Positions 32,721 to 41,867 of a stretch of 64,000 nucleotides of DNA are shown one piece after another. The stretch's first letter is position 1. Each line of letters begins with the position of its first letter. The translations under genes were made by a program, and so were the position numbers. Under the pieces are notes generated by a model, which was given only the letters and a program-made list of their open reading frames with translations, had not been told where the DNA came from and did no database searches. The stretch covers positions 1 to 64,000 of the forward strand of contig NZ_UFQB01000019.1 of the NCBI RefSeq assembly GCF_900496965.1, given 5' to 3'. Origin of the DNA: Achromobacter agilis. GTDB lineage: Bacteria; Pseudomonadota; Gammaproteobacteria; Burkholderiales; Burkholderiaceae_B.

Positions 32721-33179
32721 ATGGCAACGGGCAAGCCGGATGCGTGGAGCCTCTTCCTCACCGCCCACGCGCTTGTGGCCGAGGAAATCGAAAAGCGCCT
32801 GTCCGCGGCGGGCCTGCCGCCGCTGGCGTGGTACGACGCGCTCTGGGCACTGGAACGGGCGCCCGAAGGCGCCGCGCGCATGTTCGAGATCGCCGAGCGC
32901 ATGGTGATCGCGCGCTACAACCTGACCCGCCTGATGGACCGTCTCGAAGCCGAGGAGCTGGTCGAACGCTACCGCTCCGATGAAGACCGGCGCGCCACTT
33001 ACGCCCGGCTCACGCCCAAGGGGCGCGCGCTGCGGCGGGAAATGTGGAAGGTCTACGGGCCCGCCGTGGACGAGCTGTTCCTGTCGCAGCTGCCTCCCGC
33101 GCAGCAGGCCGCTATGGCGGACGGCTTCCGCCTCATTGCCCGCCACGTGCGCGCGCTGAACAAGGAACCCGCGGAATGA
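32721..33179 (+). CDS. MarR family transcriptional regulator
   Basis: 152-residue winged-helix regulator. FEIAERMVIARYNLTRLMDRLEAEELVERYRSDEDRRATYARLTPKG is the MarR recognition helix and wing. AAGGAG lies 9 bases before the ATG at 32721. The next gene, a racemase, overlaps by ATGA, so the pair is co-translated. It is divergent from norB. Confidence 0.9.
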   Translation: MATGKPDAWSLFLTAHALVAEEIEKRLSAAGLPPLAWYDALWALERAPEGAARMFEIAERMVIARYNLTRLMDRLEAEELVERYRSDEDRRATYARLTPKGRALRREMWKVYGPAVDELFLSQLPPAQQAAMADGFRLIARHVRALNKEPAE

Positions 33180-33880
33180 ACGGCACCCCGTTGCACGTCG
33201 GCATCGTCGCCTGCTCGGCAGAAGGCGCCGCGCTCTGCTACCGCACCCTGTGCGCGGAAGGCGCGCAGCGCCTGGGGCCGCACGCCCACCCGGAGATTTC
33301 ACTGCACACGCACTCGCTGGCGGACTACGTGGCCTGCCTGGACCGCGGCGACCTGCCGGGCATCGGCGCGCTGATGCTGTCCTCCGCCGACAAGCTGGCG
33401 CGCGCCGGCGCGGACTTCCTGATCTGCCCAGACAACACTATCCACCAGGCGCTCGGCCACGTGCTGCCGCGCTCGCCGCTGCCGTGGCTGCACATCGCGG
33501 GGGAAGTCGCGGCGCAGGCCGCGGCGCGAAGCTACCGCCGCATCGGCCTCCTGGGCACGCGCTGGCTGGTGGAAAGCCGTGTCTATCCCGATAAGCTGGA
33601 AGAACGCGGGCTGCACTGGCTGCGGCCGCCGGAAGACGACCGGGCGGCGTTGGGCCGCATCATCATGGACGAATTGGTCTATGGGGTTTTCAAGCCAGAC
33701 TCGGTGGCGCGGCTGCAGGGCATTATCGAGCGCCTGCGCGATGCCGGCTGCGACGCCGTGGTGCTGGGCTGCACCGAACTGCCGCTGGTGCTGGGCGACG
33801 GCAATTGTGCGCTGCCCACCCTGGATTCCACCCGCATCCTGGCGCGGGCGGCGCTGGCCCGCGCCCTGCGCGCCGGCTGA
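33176..33880 (+). CDS. Aspartate/glutamate racemase family protein
   Basis: 234 residues. The two catalytic cysteines of this family are seen as Cys84 in FLICPDNTIHQ and Cys199 in VVLGCTELPLV. The N-terminus VGIVACSAEGAALCYR is typical of the broad-specificity amino acid racemase group. The ATG at 33176 overlaps the MarR stop. Substrate probably an acidic or related amino acid. Confidence 0.88.
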   Translation: MNGTPLHVGIVACSAEGAALCYRTLCAEGAQRLGPHAHPEISLHTHSLADYVACLDRGDLPGIGALMLSSADKLARAGADFLICPDNTIHQALGHVLPRSPLPWLHIAGEVAAQAAARSYRRIGLLGTRWLVESRVYPDKLEERGLHWLRPPEDDRAALGRIIMDELVYGVFKPDSVARLQGIIERLRDAGCDAVVLGCTELPLVLGDGNCALPTLDSTRILARAALARALRAG

Positions 33881-33890
33881 TCCCGCGCGG

Positions 33891-34601
33891 TCAGATCTGG
33901 TCCAGCCCGTATTGCCGCAGGCGGTCCAGGTCCAGCACCTTGATCTGGTTGTAGGCCAGCGCCAGGATGCCCAGGTCGGCCAGGGCCTGCAGCGCCTGGT
34001 TGACCCGCTGCCGCGACAGGCCGGTCAGGTAGCCCAGCTCTTCCTGCGAAATCGCCAGCGTCAGGTCGGTGGACGGATACAGCCGCGGGTTGAAAAGCTG
34101 GGCCAGCGATTGCGCCACCCGCGCGTTCGCGTCCAGCAGGCGGTGATTCTGGATGGACGCGATGAACTCGCCCATGCGGTCGTTCAGCTGGCCGATGACG
34201 AAATGCGAAAACGGCAGGCTGGCCGACAGCAGCGCATGAAAGGTGGCGGACGGCACCAGCATCACCACCGACGGCTGGATGGCCACCACGTCGTACTTGC
34301 GCAATTCACGCTTGATGACGCTGCCCTCGCCGAACCACCCGCCCGGCGGCACGCCCGAGAACGTACAGCTGCGGCCCGACTCGTTGTAGATGGCCAGTTT
34401 CAGCAGCCCCGTGTGCACGCCCAGCCAGTAGTCCGAGGGCGCATTGCGCCGCGCGATCCACGCCCCGCTGTCCACGCGTTCGGCGCGCGATGTGGCCAGC
34501 ACCAGATCCTGATGCGAGGCCTCCAGCGCGCCAAACCAGGCGCGGGCGCGGAACAAGTCCGCCAGTTCGCCGGCGGAAACGATGTTTGAAACGTCGGACA
34601 T
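33891..34601 (-). CDS. Crp/Fnr family transcriptional regulator
   Basis: 236-residue regulator. Cyclic-nucleotide-binding-like barrel at residues 30-140 (GVHTGLLKLAIYNESGRSCTFSGVPPGGWFGEGSVI) and a helix-turn-helix ISQEELGYLTGLSRQRVNQALQALADLGIL at about 180-210. No Cys cluster for Fe-S. It is divergent from an acyl-CoA ligase gene. A strong palindrome in the gap (34643-34668) is a natural binding site. Confidence 0.88.
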   Translation of the reverse strand: MSDVSNIVSAGELADLFRARAWFGALEASHQDLVLATSRAERVDSGAWIARRNAPSDYWLGVHTGLLKLAIYNESGRSCTFSGVPPGGWFGEGSVIKRELRKYDVVAIQPSVVMLVPSATFHALLSASLPFSHFVIGQLNDRMGEFIASIQNHRLLDANARVAQSLAQLFNPRLYPSTDLTLAISQEELGYLTGLSRQRVNQALQALADLGILALAYNQIKVLDLDRLRQYGLDQI

Positions 34602-34642
34602 GGAAAGAACCGTGTAAAACAGGGGGGTGGTGGGCCTGCCGG

Positions 34643-34668
34643 CAGTCTGTCATGCAGGCGACAGACTG
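34643..34668. promoter_or_regulatory. Candidate Crp-family operator, 9-bp arms
   Basis: CAGTCTGTC (34643-34651) and GACAGACTG (34660-34668) are exact complements around ATGCAGGC. The core reads TGTCA-N6-CGACA, the spacing used by Crp-family proteins. It sits in the divergent gap between the Crp/Fnr regulator and the acyl-CoA ligase. Confidence 0.6.
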
Positions 34669-34774
34669 TATTTTCAGGCTGGCGATACGCTAGGGCAAGA
34701 GACGGGGCTGGCGCAGGAACCGCCATTCCCGCATAAAGAAACAGGAGCGCGAACGCGCCCCGCAGGAGACAGCA

Positions 34775-36430
34775 ATGAGCGGCATGTTCGACCAAGGCCT
34801 CGCGCGCCGCGACGCCAATTACACAGCCCTGACGCCCGTGGACTTCATCGCCCGCGCCGCCGAAGTCTACGGCCAGCGGCTGGCCGTCGTCCACGGCAAG
34901 GTGCGCCGCAACTGGGCCCAGACCTACGAACGCGCGCAACGGCTGGCCGGCGCGCTGGCGCAGGCGGGCATCCGGCGCGGCGATACCGTTGCCGTGATGC
35001 TGCCCAACATCCCCGCGATGGTCGAAGCCCACTTCGGCGTGCCGATGCTGGGCGCGGTGCTCAATACCCTGAACACGCGGCTCGATACCCCGGGCGTGCT
35101 GTTCATGCTGGGCCACGGCGAGGCGCGCGCGCTGATCGTGGACACGGAATACGGCGAAGTCGCCCAGCGCGCCCGCGCCGAATTCCCCCACCTGAAAATC
35201 ATCTCGGTGCACGACCTGGAAACGGCGCCCGCCTCGCTGCCCGGCGCCGTCGACTACGAAGCCTTCCTGGCGGCGGCCCCCGCCCGCTACAACTGGCAGC
35301 CGCCCGAGGACGAATGGGACGCCATCGCGCTGAACTACACGTCCGGCACCACCGGCGACCCCAAGGGCGTGGTCTATCACTATCGCGGCGCGTACCTGAA
35401 CGCGATCAGCAACATCCTCGAATGGGACATGCCCAAGCACCCGGTCTACCTGTGGACCCTGCCGCTGTTCCACTGCAACGGCTGGTGCTTCGCCTGGACC
35501 ATCGCTGCGCGCGCGGGCGTAAACGTGTGCCTGCGCAAGTTCGACCCCAAGACGGTCTTCGACCTGATCCGGGACGAAGGCGTCACCCACTATTGCGGCG
35601 CGCCCATCGTGCAAAGCGCGCTGGCCAACGCGCCGGCCGAGCTGCGGGACGGCATCCGGCACACCGTGCGCACCATGGTGGCCGGCGCCGCGCCCGCGCC
35701 GGCGGTCATCGCCAAGATGCGCGACATCGGCTTCGAACTGACCCACGTCTACGGCCTGACCGAAGTCTACGGCCCGGCGGCCGTCTGCGCGCGCCAGGAT
35801 GCCTGGGACGCGCTGGAAGACGAGCAGCGCGCGCTGCTCACCGCGCGCCAGGGCGTGCGCTACCACCTGCAGGCCGGCGTGTCGGTGCGCGATCCGGACA
35901 CGATGGAGCCGGTGCCGCCCGACGAACAAACCGTGGGCGAGGTCATGTTCCGCGGCAACATCTGCATGAAGGGCTACCTGAAGAACGAACGCGCCACCGA
36001 AGCCGCGTTCGCGGGCGGCTGGTTCCACACCGGCGATCTCGGCGTGATGACGGCCGACGGCTACGTCCGCATCAAAGACCGCAGCAAGGACATCATCATC
36101 TCCGGCGGCGAGAACATCTCCAGCATCGAAGTGGAAGACGCACTCTACCGCCACCCCGCCGTCGCGGCGGCGGCCGTCGTGGCCATGCCCGATCCCAAGT
36201 GGGGCGAAACGCCCTGCGCCTTCGTCGAACTGAAACCGGGCTGCACCGCCACCGCCGAAGAGATCATCGCGCACTGCAAGCTCCTGCTGCCCGGCCTCAA
36301 GGTGCCCCGGGCGGTGCGCTTCGGCGAGCTGCCCAAGACCTCCACCGGCAAGATCCAGAAATTCGAACTGCGCGCCGCCGTGGGCGCAACCAAGGCCATC
36401 GATGTGGCCGACCCCGGCAAGACCGCTTGA
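34775..36430 (+). CDS. Acyl-CoA synthetase (AMP-forming), AlkK/DmdB-like
   Basis: 551-residue ligase activating a fatty or short acyl acid to its CoA ester. P-loop NYTSGTTGDPKG (about residues 186-197), HVYGLTEVYGP, the GGWFHTGDLG hinge, and the C-terminal KTSTGKIQKFELR with catalytic Lys are present. It forms a unit with an acyl-CoA dehydrogenase 43 bp downstream. This pairing occurs in medium-chain fatty acid and methylmercaptopropionate degradation. Confidence 0.9.
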   Translation: MSGMFDQGLARRDANYTALTPVDFIARAAEVYGQRLAVVHGKVRRNWAQTYERAQRLAGALAQAGIRRGDTVAVMLPNIPAMVEAHFGVPMLGAVLNTLNTRLDTPGVLFMLGHGEARALIVDTEYGEVAQRARAEFPHLKIISVHDLETAPASLPGAVDYEAFLAAAPARYNWQPPEDEWDAIALNYTSGTTGDPKGVVYHYRGAYLNAISNILEWDMPKHPVYLWTLPLFHCNGWCFAWTIAARAGVNVCLRKFDPKTVFDLIRDEGVTHYCGAPIVQSALANAPAELRDGIRHTVRTMVAGAAPAPAVIAKMRDIGFELTHVYGLTEVYGPAAVCARQDAWDALEDEQRALLTARQGVRYHLQAGVSVRDPDTMEPVPPDEQTVGEVMFRGNICMKGYLKNERATEAAFAGGWFHTGDLGVMTADGYVRIKDRSKDIIISGGENISSIEVEDALYRHPAVAAAAVVAMPDPKWGETPCAFVELKPGCTATAEEIIAHCKLLLPGLKVPRAVRFGELPKTSTGKIQKFELRAAVGATKAIDVADPGKTA

Positions 36431-36473
36431 TTCCCCGGCCCGCGCCCCAACCCCATCCAGGAGCTCCGACGCA

Positions 36474-38243
36474 ATGACGTACCAAGCCCCCGTGAAAGAC
36501 ATGCTGTTCGTGTTGAACCATCTTGCCGGCCTGCCGGAAGTGGCCGCCCTGCCCGGCTTCGAGGAAGCCACGCCCGACACCGCCCAGGCGGTGCTGGAGG
36601 AATCCGCGCGCTTCGCCGGCGACGTGCTGGCGCCGCTGAACCATCCCGCCGACCTCGAGCCCAGCGCCTGGCACGACGGCGCGGTGGCCACCGCACCCGG
36701 CTTCAAGCAAGCCTTCCGCCAGTACGCCGAAGCCGGCTGGCAAGGCATGACGCATCCCGTCGAATACGGCGGCCAGGGCCTGCCCGGCCTGATCGGCTCG
36801 CCCTGCTCTGAAATGCTGAACGCCGCGAACCTGTCGTTCGCGCTGTGCCCGCTGCTGACCAACGGCGCGATCGAAGCGCTGATGACCGCGGGCTCGCCCG
36901 AGCTGCGCAAGCGCTACATCGGCCCCATGATCACCGGCCAGTGGACCGGCACCATGAACCTGACCGAGCCGCAAGCCGGCTCCGATCTGGCCATGATCCG
37001 CTCCCGCGCGCAGCCGGTCGGCGACGGCACCTACCGCATCTCCGGCACCAAGATTTTCATCACCTACGGCGAACACGACCTGGCCGAGAATATCGTGCAT
37101 CTGGTGCTGGCCCGCCTGCCCGACGCGCCCGAAGGCGTCAAGGGCATTTCCCTTTTCCTGGTGCCCAAGTTCCTGGTCAACGAGGACGGCACGCTGGGCG
37201 CGCGCAACGACGTCCAGTGCGTGTCGATCGAGCACAAGCTGGGCATCAAGGCCAGCCCCACCGCCACCCTGCAGTTCGGCGACGCCGGCGGCGCGCTGGG
37301 GTATCTGGTCGGCCAGGAGAACCGCGGCCTGGACGCCATGTTCATCATGATGAACGCCGCCCGCTACGCCGTGGGCGTGCAGGGCATCGCCATCGCCGAC
37401 CGCGCCTACCAGCATGCGCTGGCCTACGCCGCCGAGCGCGTGCAGAGCCGCCCCGTGGACGGCTCGTCGCGCGACGCCGTGCCGATCATCCAGCACCCCG
37501 ATGTGCGCCGCATGCTGGGCACCATGCGTGCGCTGACCGAGGCGGGCCGCGCGCTGGCCTACGTCACCGCCGGCCATGCCGACCTGGCCCACGCCAGCCC
37601 CGACGGCGAAGCGCGCAAGCGCCACCTGGCCGTCCAGGAATTCCTGGTGCCCATCGTCAAGGGCTGGTGCACCGAGATGTCGATCGACGTCGCCAGCCTG
37701 GGCGTACAGGTGCACGGCGGCATGGGCTTCATCGAAGAGACCGGCGCCGCGCAGTACTACCGCGATGCCCGCATCCTCACCATCTACGAGGGCACCACCG
37801 CCATCCAGGCCAACGACCTCGTCGGCCGCAAGACCCTGCGCGATGGCGGCGCGGTCGCCCGCGCCCTGCTGGCGGAAGTCCGCCAGACCGAGGAAGCGCT
37901 GGAAGCCAGCGCCCATCCCGCCGCCAGCCTCATGCTGGCGCCCCTGCGCCGCGCCGGCTCGGCGTTGTCCGACGCCGTCGACTTCATCCTGGCCAACGCC
38001 GCCAGCCACCCCAACGCCGTCTTCGGCGCCGCCGTGCCCTATCTGCTGCTGGCGGGCACGACGCTGGCGGGATGGCAAATGGCCCGCGCGCTGTTGTCCA
38101 GCGTGGCGCACCGCGGCGACGACCCCGCATTCCATGACGCCAAAATCGCCACGGCGCAGTGCTACGCGCTGCACAAGCTGAGCCAGGCGCCCGGCCTGGC
38201 GGCCGTGGTGCTGGGCGCCAAGGACTACGCCGTCCAGCCCTAG
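36474..38243 (+). CDS. Acyl-CoA dehydrogenase, DmdC-like
   Basis: 589-residue FAD enzyme, larger than the usual 380-residue dehydrogenases because of an extra C-terminal domain as in 3-methylmercaptopropionyl-CoA dehydrogenases. MNLTEPQAGSDLAMIRSRA is the FAD/substrate strand. ILTIYEGTTAIQANDLVGRK holds the usual catalytic Glu position. AGGAG stands 10 bases before the ATG at 36474. The stop overlaps the convergent MFS gene by 4 bp. Confidence 0.92.
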   Translation: MTYQAPVKDMLFVLNHLAGLPEVAALPGFEEATPDTAQAVLEESARFAGDVLAPLNHPADLEPSAWHDGAVATAPGFKQAFRQYAEAGWQGMTHPVEYGGQGLPGLIGSPCSEMLNAANLSFALCPLLTNGAIEALMTAGSPELRKRYIGPMITGQWTGTMNLTEPQAGSDLAMIRSRAQPVGDGTYRISGTKIFITYGEHDLAENIVHLVLARLPDAPEGVKGISLFLVPKFLVNEDGTLGARNDVQCVSIEHKLGIKASPTATLQFGDAGGALGYLVGQENRGLDAMFIMMNAARYAVGVQGIAIADRAYQHALAYAAERVQSRPVDGSSRDAVPIIQHPDVRRMLGTMRALTEAGRALAYVTAGHADLAHASPDGEARKRHLAVQEFLVPIVKGWCTEMSIDVASLGVQVHGGMGFIEETGAAQYYRDARILTIYEGTTAIQANDLVGRKTLRDGGAVARALLAEVRQTEEALEASAHPAASLMLAPLRRAGSALSDAVDFILANAASHPNAVFGAAVPYLLLAGTTLAGWQMARALLSSVAHRGDDPAFHDAKIATAQCYALHKLSQAPGLAAVVLGAKDYAVQP

Positions 38244-39475
38244 CCCTCTCCCTGGGATGCCGCGCGGGCCATCGCGCCGCGCGGCAGCGTCGCCGCCCAG
38301 AACAGCAGCGCCGCCAGGCTGATGCCCGCGCCAAGCGCGCAGACGCCCAGCCAGCCGGCCTGCGCATACACCGCCGTCGCGGCGATCGAACCCAGGCCGC
38401 TGCCCGCGGCATAGAACATCATGTAGCCGCCCACCAGGCGGCTATGCGCCTGCGCGCTGATGGAGAAGATCATCGCCTGGTTGGTGACGTGCAGGGCCTG
38501 CAAGGCGACGTCCAGCGCCAGCACGCCCAGCGCCAGCATCCACAGGCTCTGCTCCAGGAAGGCGATCGGCACCCAGGACAGGCATAGCAGCGCCAGGCCC
38601 GCCGCGGTCGTGCGTTCGCCATGCCCGCTATCGGCCAGCCGCCCGGCGCGCGCGGCCATCACCACCCCTACCACGCCCACCAGTCCGAACGCGCCCACCG
38701 CCGTATGCGTCAGGGAATGCGGCGGCGCGCTCAAAGGCAGCACCAGCGCCGTCCAGAACGCACTGAACGCGGCGAACATCAGCAAGGCAATCGTGCCGCG
38801 CACGCGCAGGACACGCTCGTTCGCGATCAAGGCGTAGAGCGAACGCAGGAGCGCCCAATAGCCCAGGTCCACCGTGGGCAGACGGCGCTGCGGCAGGCGG
38901 CGGGCCAGTACCACCGCAAGCACGGCGGCCAGCGCCGCCGACACCACGTACACCGCGCGCCAGCCCCACGCATCCGCCACCACGCCGGCCAGGACGCGCG
39001 CCAGCAGCAGGCCGATCACCACGCCGCCCTGCGCCGCGCCGACGACGCGGCCGCGTTCGCCCGGCGCGGCCAGGGCGGCCGACAGCGCCAGCAGGCCCTG
39101 TGTCATGGCCGTCCCCAGCAGGCCCAGCGCAACCATGCCGATCAGCAGCCACGGCGTATTTGCGGCCAGCGCCACAGCGGCGAGCGCCAGCACCAGGAAC
39201 GCGAGCTGCCCGATCATCAGGCGGCGGCGGTCGAGCAGGTCGCCCAGCGGCACCACGAACAGCAACGCCAACGCACAGCCCAGTTGCGTGGCGGTCACGA
39301 CGATGCCTACCGCTCCTTCGGCCAGGCCGAACTCCCGGCCGATCGCATCGAGCAGGGGTTGCGCGTAATACACGTTGGCCACGCTCAGGGCGCAGGCCAC
39401 CGCCAGCAGCAATACCAGCGAACGGGGTGTGCCGGCGGCGGGTTCGGGGACGGATGGGTCGGATGAGGCGGGCAC
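38240..39475 (-). CDS. MFS transporter
   Basis: 411-residue, twelve-span carrier. The loop 2-3 motif [17 protein letters not shown] is the MFS signature and the protein resembles drug or sugar efflux members. The GTG start at 39475 has AGGAG close upstream. It is divergent from an HxlR regulator, with overlapping promoter elements between them. Confidence 0.9.
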   Translation of the reverse strand: MPASSDPSVPEPAAGTPRSLVLLLAVACALSVANVYYAQPLLDAIGREFGLAEGAVGIVVTATQLGCALALLFVVPLGDLLDRRRLMIGQLAFLVLALAAVALAANTPWLLIGMVALGLLGTAMTQGLLALSAALAAPGERGRVVGAAQGGVVIGLLLARVLAGVVADAWGWRAVYVVSAALAAVLAVVLARRLPQRRLPTVDLGYWALLRSLYALIANERVLRVRGTIALLMFAAFSAFWTALVLPLSAPPHSLTHTAVGAFGLVGVVGVVMAARAGRLADSGHGERTTAAGLALLCLSWVPIAFLEQSLWMLALGVLALDVALQALHVTNQAMIFSISAQAHSRLVGGYMMFYAAGSGLGSIAATAVYAQAGWLGVCALGAGISLAALLFWAATLPRGAMARAASQGEG

Positions 39476-39500
39476 GATGGGCTCCTGGTGGTTTCATTAC

Positions 39501-39538
39501 AAAACCAGAATACTAGGTTTTACGGTTTTATAATGCAA
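39501..39538. promoter_or_regulatory. Overlapping divergent promoters with AAAACC/GGTTTT operator
   Basis: Arms AAAACC (39501-39506) and GGTTTT (39516-39521), followed by a direct copy CGGTTTTA. A perfect TATAAT lies at 39529-39534 toward the HxlR gene. On the minus strand TTGCAT (39538-39533) and TAGTAT (39515-39510) are 17 bp apart toward the MFS gene. The palindrome overlaps the minus-strand -10. Confidence 0.5.
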
Positions 39539-39600
39539 CCGAAAAATGCACATTCAGCCGTTGCCGTCCGTCATCGACCTCCCTACCGCAAGGACCCGAC

Positions 39601-40056
39601 ATGGTTAAACGCACAAGCCTTGAAGGCGCCGCCTGCCCTGTGGCGCGCTCGCTGGACGCGATCGGCGACTGGTGGTCGCTGCTGATCGTGCGCGATGCCT
39701 TCGACGGACTGCGGCGTTTCGGGGAATTCCAGAAGAGCCTGGGCGTGGCCAAGAACATTCTCAGCGACCGCCTGCGCACGCTGGCCGCGCACGGCATCCT
39801 GGCCGTGGCCCCCGCCTCGGACGGCAGCGCCTACCAGGAATACGTGCTGACGGACAAGGGCCGCGCCCTCTTCCCGGTTATCGTCGGCCTGCGCCAATGG
39901 GGCGAAGACCACTACTACGCGCCGGCCGAGGCCCATTCCACGTTGATCGACCGCAAGCGCGGCCAGCCGGTGCGCCGCCTGGAGGTCCGCGCGCAGGATG
40001 GCCGCCTGATCGGCCCGGAGGACGCGGTCGTGCAGAAGACGGCGGCGGCGGGCTAA
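39601..40056 (+). CDS. HxlR family transcriptional regulator
   Basis: 151-residue winged-helix protein. The N-terminal CPVARSLDAIGDWWSLLIVRDAFDGLRRFGEFQKSLGVAKNILSDRLRTL is the complete HxlR signature, including the conserved N-terminal Cys that senses redox or electrophiles in relatives. Divergent from an MFS exporter it probably represses. Its stop overlaps the stop of the convergent FMN protein by 3-4 bases. Confidence 0.9.
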   Translation: MVKRTSLEGAACPVARSLDAIGDWWSLLIVRDAFDGLRRFGEFQKSLGVAKNILSDRLRTLAAHGILAVAPASDGSAYQEYVLTDKGRALFPVIVGLRQWGEDHYYAPAEAHSTLIDRKRGQPVRRLEVRAQDGRLIGPEDAVVQKTAAAG

Positions 40057-41051
40057 GCCCCGTCCGTACCCTCGGGCGGCTCGCGCAGATCCGCGGCCGG
40101 CCATTGCCCCGTCGCCAGCGACGCCGGCGAATACGCGTCGAAGCGCCAGCGCAAGGCCAGCGCGCCCGGCCGGAATGCCACGCGGCGCGCATGCACCCGC
40201 CACAGCCTCTCGGCACCCTCGAACTGCGCGATCTCCGGGCTGTCCAGGATCACCTCCGCGCGTCCCGAAAGCTGCAGCACGTCGCCGCGCTCGAAGTCGA
40301 TGAAGAGCAGCCCGGCGCGAGGGTTCAGCACCAGATTGCCCAGCGTGTTGAAGTAGCGGTTGCCCGAGAAATCGGGAATGGTCAGCACATTGCCGTCCAC
40401 GCGGACGAAGCCGGGCTTGCCGCCGCGGTGCGACACGTCGACAGCGCGTTCGCCCGCGTCCGCGTAGCTCGCCACGAACAGGGTGTCGGCCCGCGCAATC
40501 AGCGCGCGGGCCGGGGCGTCCAGCCCGTCGCGCTCCCGCGGGGCGCCGGCGAAGCGCAAGGCGGGCGAACGGGAAAAATGAAAATCCCGGGTCTGGATGT
40601 ATCGGGGGCAGTTGCCGAAGGACTGCGCCACGGCCACGTCGAAGCGCTTGCCGTCCCAGGCCGCAATGCGGCCGTTCGCGCGATTGCGGCGGCGCGTGTG
40701 CAGCTCGATACCCAGCACGCCCACCGGCCGGTCCGGCCCCAGGCCGGCCAGCAGGGGATCGTCAGCGTCGGGCACCGCGGCCACGCGCAGCACGCGCGGA
40801 TCGGGCGACGCCGCGAAACCGGGATACCCTTCCAGCACGCCGGCCCAGGGGTCGCCCTGCGCATCCACCGCGCCCGCCACCAGAAACGGCAACTGCGCGA
40901 AGAATTCGCGGTGCTGGTCGGGCATGTAATCGCGGATGACCTTGCGCCCGGCCATTTCCATGCGTTCCGCCACGCCCGCGTGGCGCTGCAGCAGGGTTTC
41001 GCCGGCGTGCCAGGGCGACGGTGTGTCGAGGATCGTTTCGGTTGTCGGCAT
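40053..41051 (-). CDS. Pyridoxamine 5'-phosphate oxidase-like FMN-binding protein
   Basis: 332 residues containing a split-barrel flavin fold: YMPDQHREFFAQLPFLVAGAVDAQGDPWAGVLEG, then a C-terminal half with FVRVDGNVLTIPDFSGNRYFNTLGNLVLNPRAGLLFIDFERGDVLQLSGRAEV. The second part is the typical flavin-binding barrel. Role unknown, possibly in detoxification. The start at 41051 (MPTTETILDTPS) is preceded by AGGAGC. It is 32 bp downstream of a GST gene. Confidence 0.85.
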   Translation of the reverse strand: MPTTETILDTPSPWHAGETLLQRHAGVAERMEMAGRKVIRDYMPDQHREFFAQLPFLVAGAVDAQGDPWAGVLEGYPGFAASPDPRVLRVAAVPDADDPLLAGLGPDRPVGVLGIELHTRRRNRANGRIAAWDGKRFDVAVAQSFGNCPRYIQTRDFHFSRSPALRFAGAPRERDGLDAPARALIARADTLFVASYADAGERAVDVSHRGGKPGFVRVDGNVLTIPDFSGNRYFNTLGNLVLNPRAGLLFIDFERGDVLQLSGRAEVILDSPEIAQFEGAERLWRVHARRVAFRPGALALRWRFDAYSPASLATGQWPAADLREPPEGTDGA

Positions 41052-41083
41052 GATCGCGCTCCTTGCGGCCAAAGGGGCCGGCG

Positions 41084-41722
41084 TCAGGCGGCCAGCAGGC
41101 CCACGGGCGAAGACGCCATCGGCACGAAGCGCGGCAGGCCCTCGATGCGGCCGAGCCACGCCCGGACCCGCGGATACGTCTCCAGCGACACGTTGCCCTC
41201 CGGCGCGTGCGCCACGTAGGCATAACAGGCGACGTCCGCGATGGAAGGCGCGGCGCCCGCCAGGAAAGCGCGGCCGGCCAGCTCGCCCTCCATGACCGCC
41301 AGCAAGGCGTGTGCGCGGGCCAGCGTGCTCTCCACCTCGTAGGGCGCGCCGAACAGCGTGACCAGGCGCGCCGCGGCGGGCCCGCTCGCGAGCGGACCGG
41401 AAGCGACCGACAGCCAGCGCTGCACCGCGGCCGCGTCCGCGGGATCTTCCGGCAGCCACGCCCGGCCGCCGTAGCGCCTGGCCAGGTACACCAGGATCGC
41501 CGTGGAATCGGTAACCACGACGCCACCGTCATCGATGACCGGCACCTGCCCGAACGGATTCAGCGCCAGGAAGGCGGGACGCTTGTGCTCGCCTGCGCGC
41601 AGGTCCACGTCCACCTTCCTGTGCGGCACCGCCAGCAGGGACAGCATGAGCGCCACGCGATGGGCATGGCCGGACAGCGGAAAGCTGTAGAACGTCAGGG
41701 AGACAGGCTGGGCGGTTTGCAT
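41084..41722 (-). CDS. Glutathione S-transferase
   Basis: 212 residues. The N-terminal thioredoxin-like domain (LTFYSFPLSGHAHRVALMLSLL) has the probable catalytic Ser/Tyr region. The glutathione site NPFGQVPVIDDGGVVVTDSTAILVYLARRYG is conserved. The C-terminal helical domain ends DVACYAYVAHAPEGNVSLETYPRVRAWLGRIEGLPRF. The start MQTAQPVSLTF at 41722 is preferred over an upstream extension. Likely co-transcribed with the downstream FMN protein. Confidence 0.9.
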   Translation of the reverse strand: MQTAQPVSLTFYSFPLSGHAHRVALMLSLLAVPHRKVDVDLRAGEHKRPAFLALNPFGQVPVIDDGGVVVTDSTAILVYLARRYGGRAWLPEDPADAAAVQRWLSVASGPLASGPAAARLVTLFGAPYEVESTLARAHALLAVMEGELAGRAFLAGAAPSIADVACYAYVAHAPEGNVSLETYPRVRAWLGRIEGLPRFVPMASSPVGLLAA

Positions 41723-41867
41723 GGGGTTTCTTCCGGGTTGGAGACAGGCCCCATCTTGGACCGGCGCCGGCCGCGGGAGAACGGCCAGCCGCGGCAAGAC
41801 ACTCTTGCGCCCAATGAAAGAAAGCCGGCCGGCGCCCGCGCGAGGCCGGCTCCGGCGTGCGCCCGCC

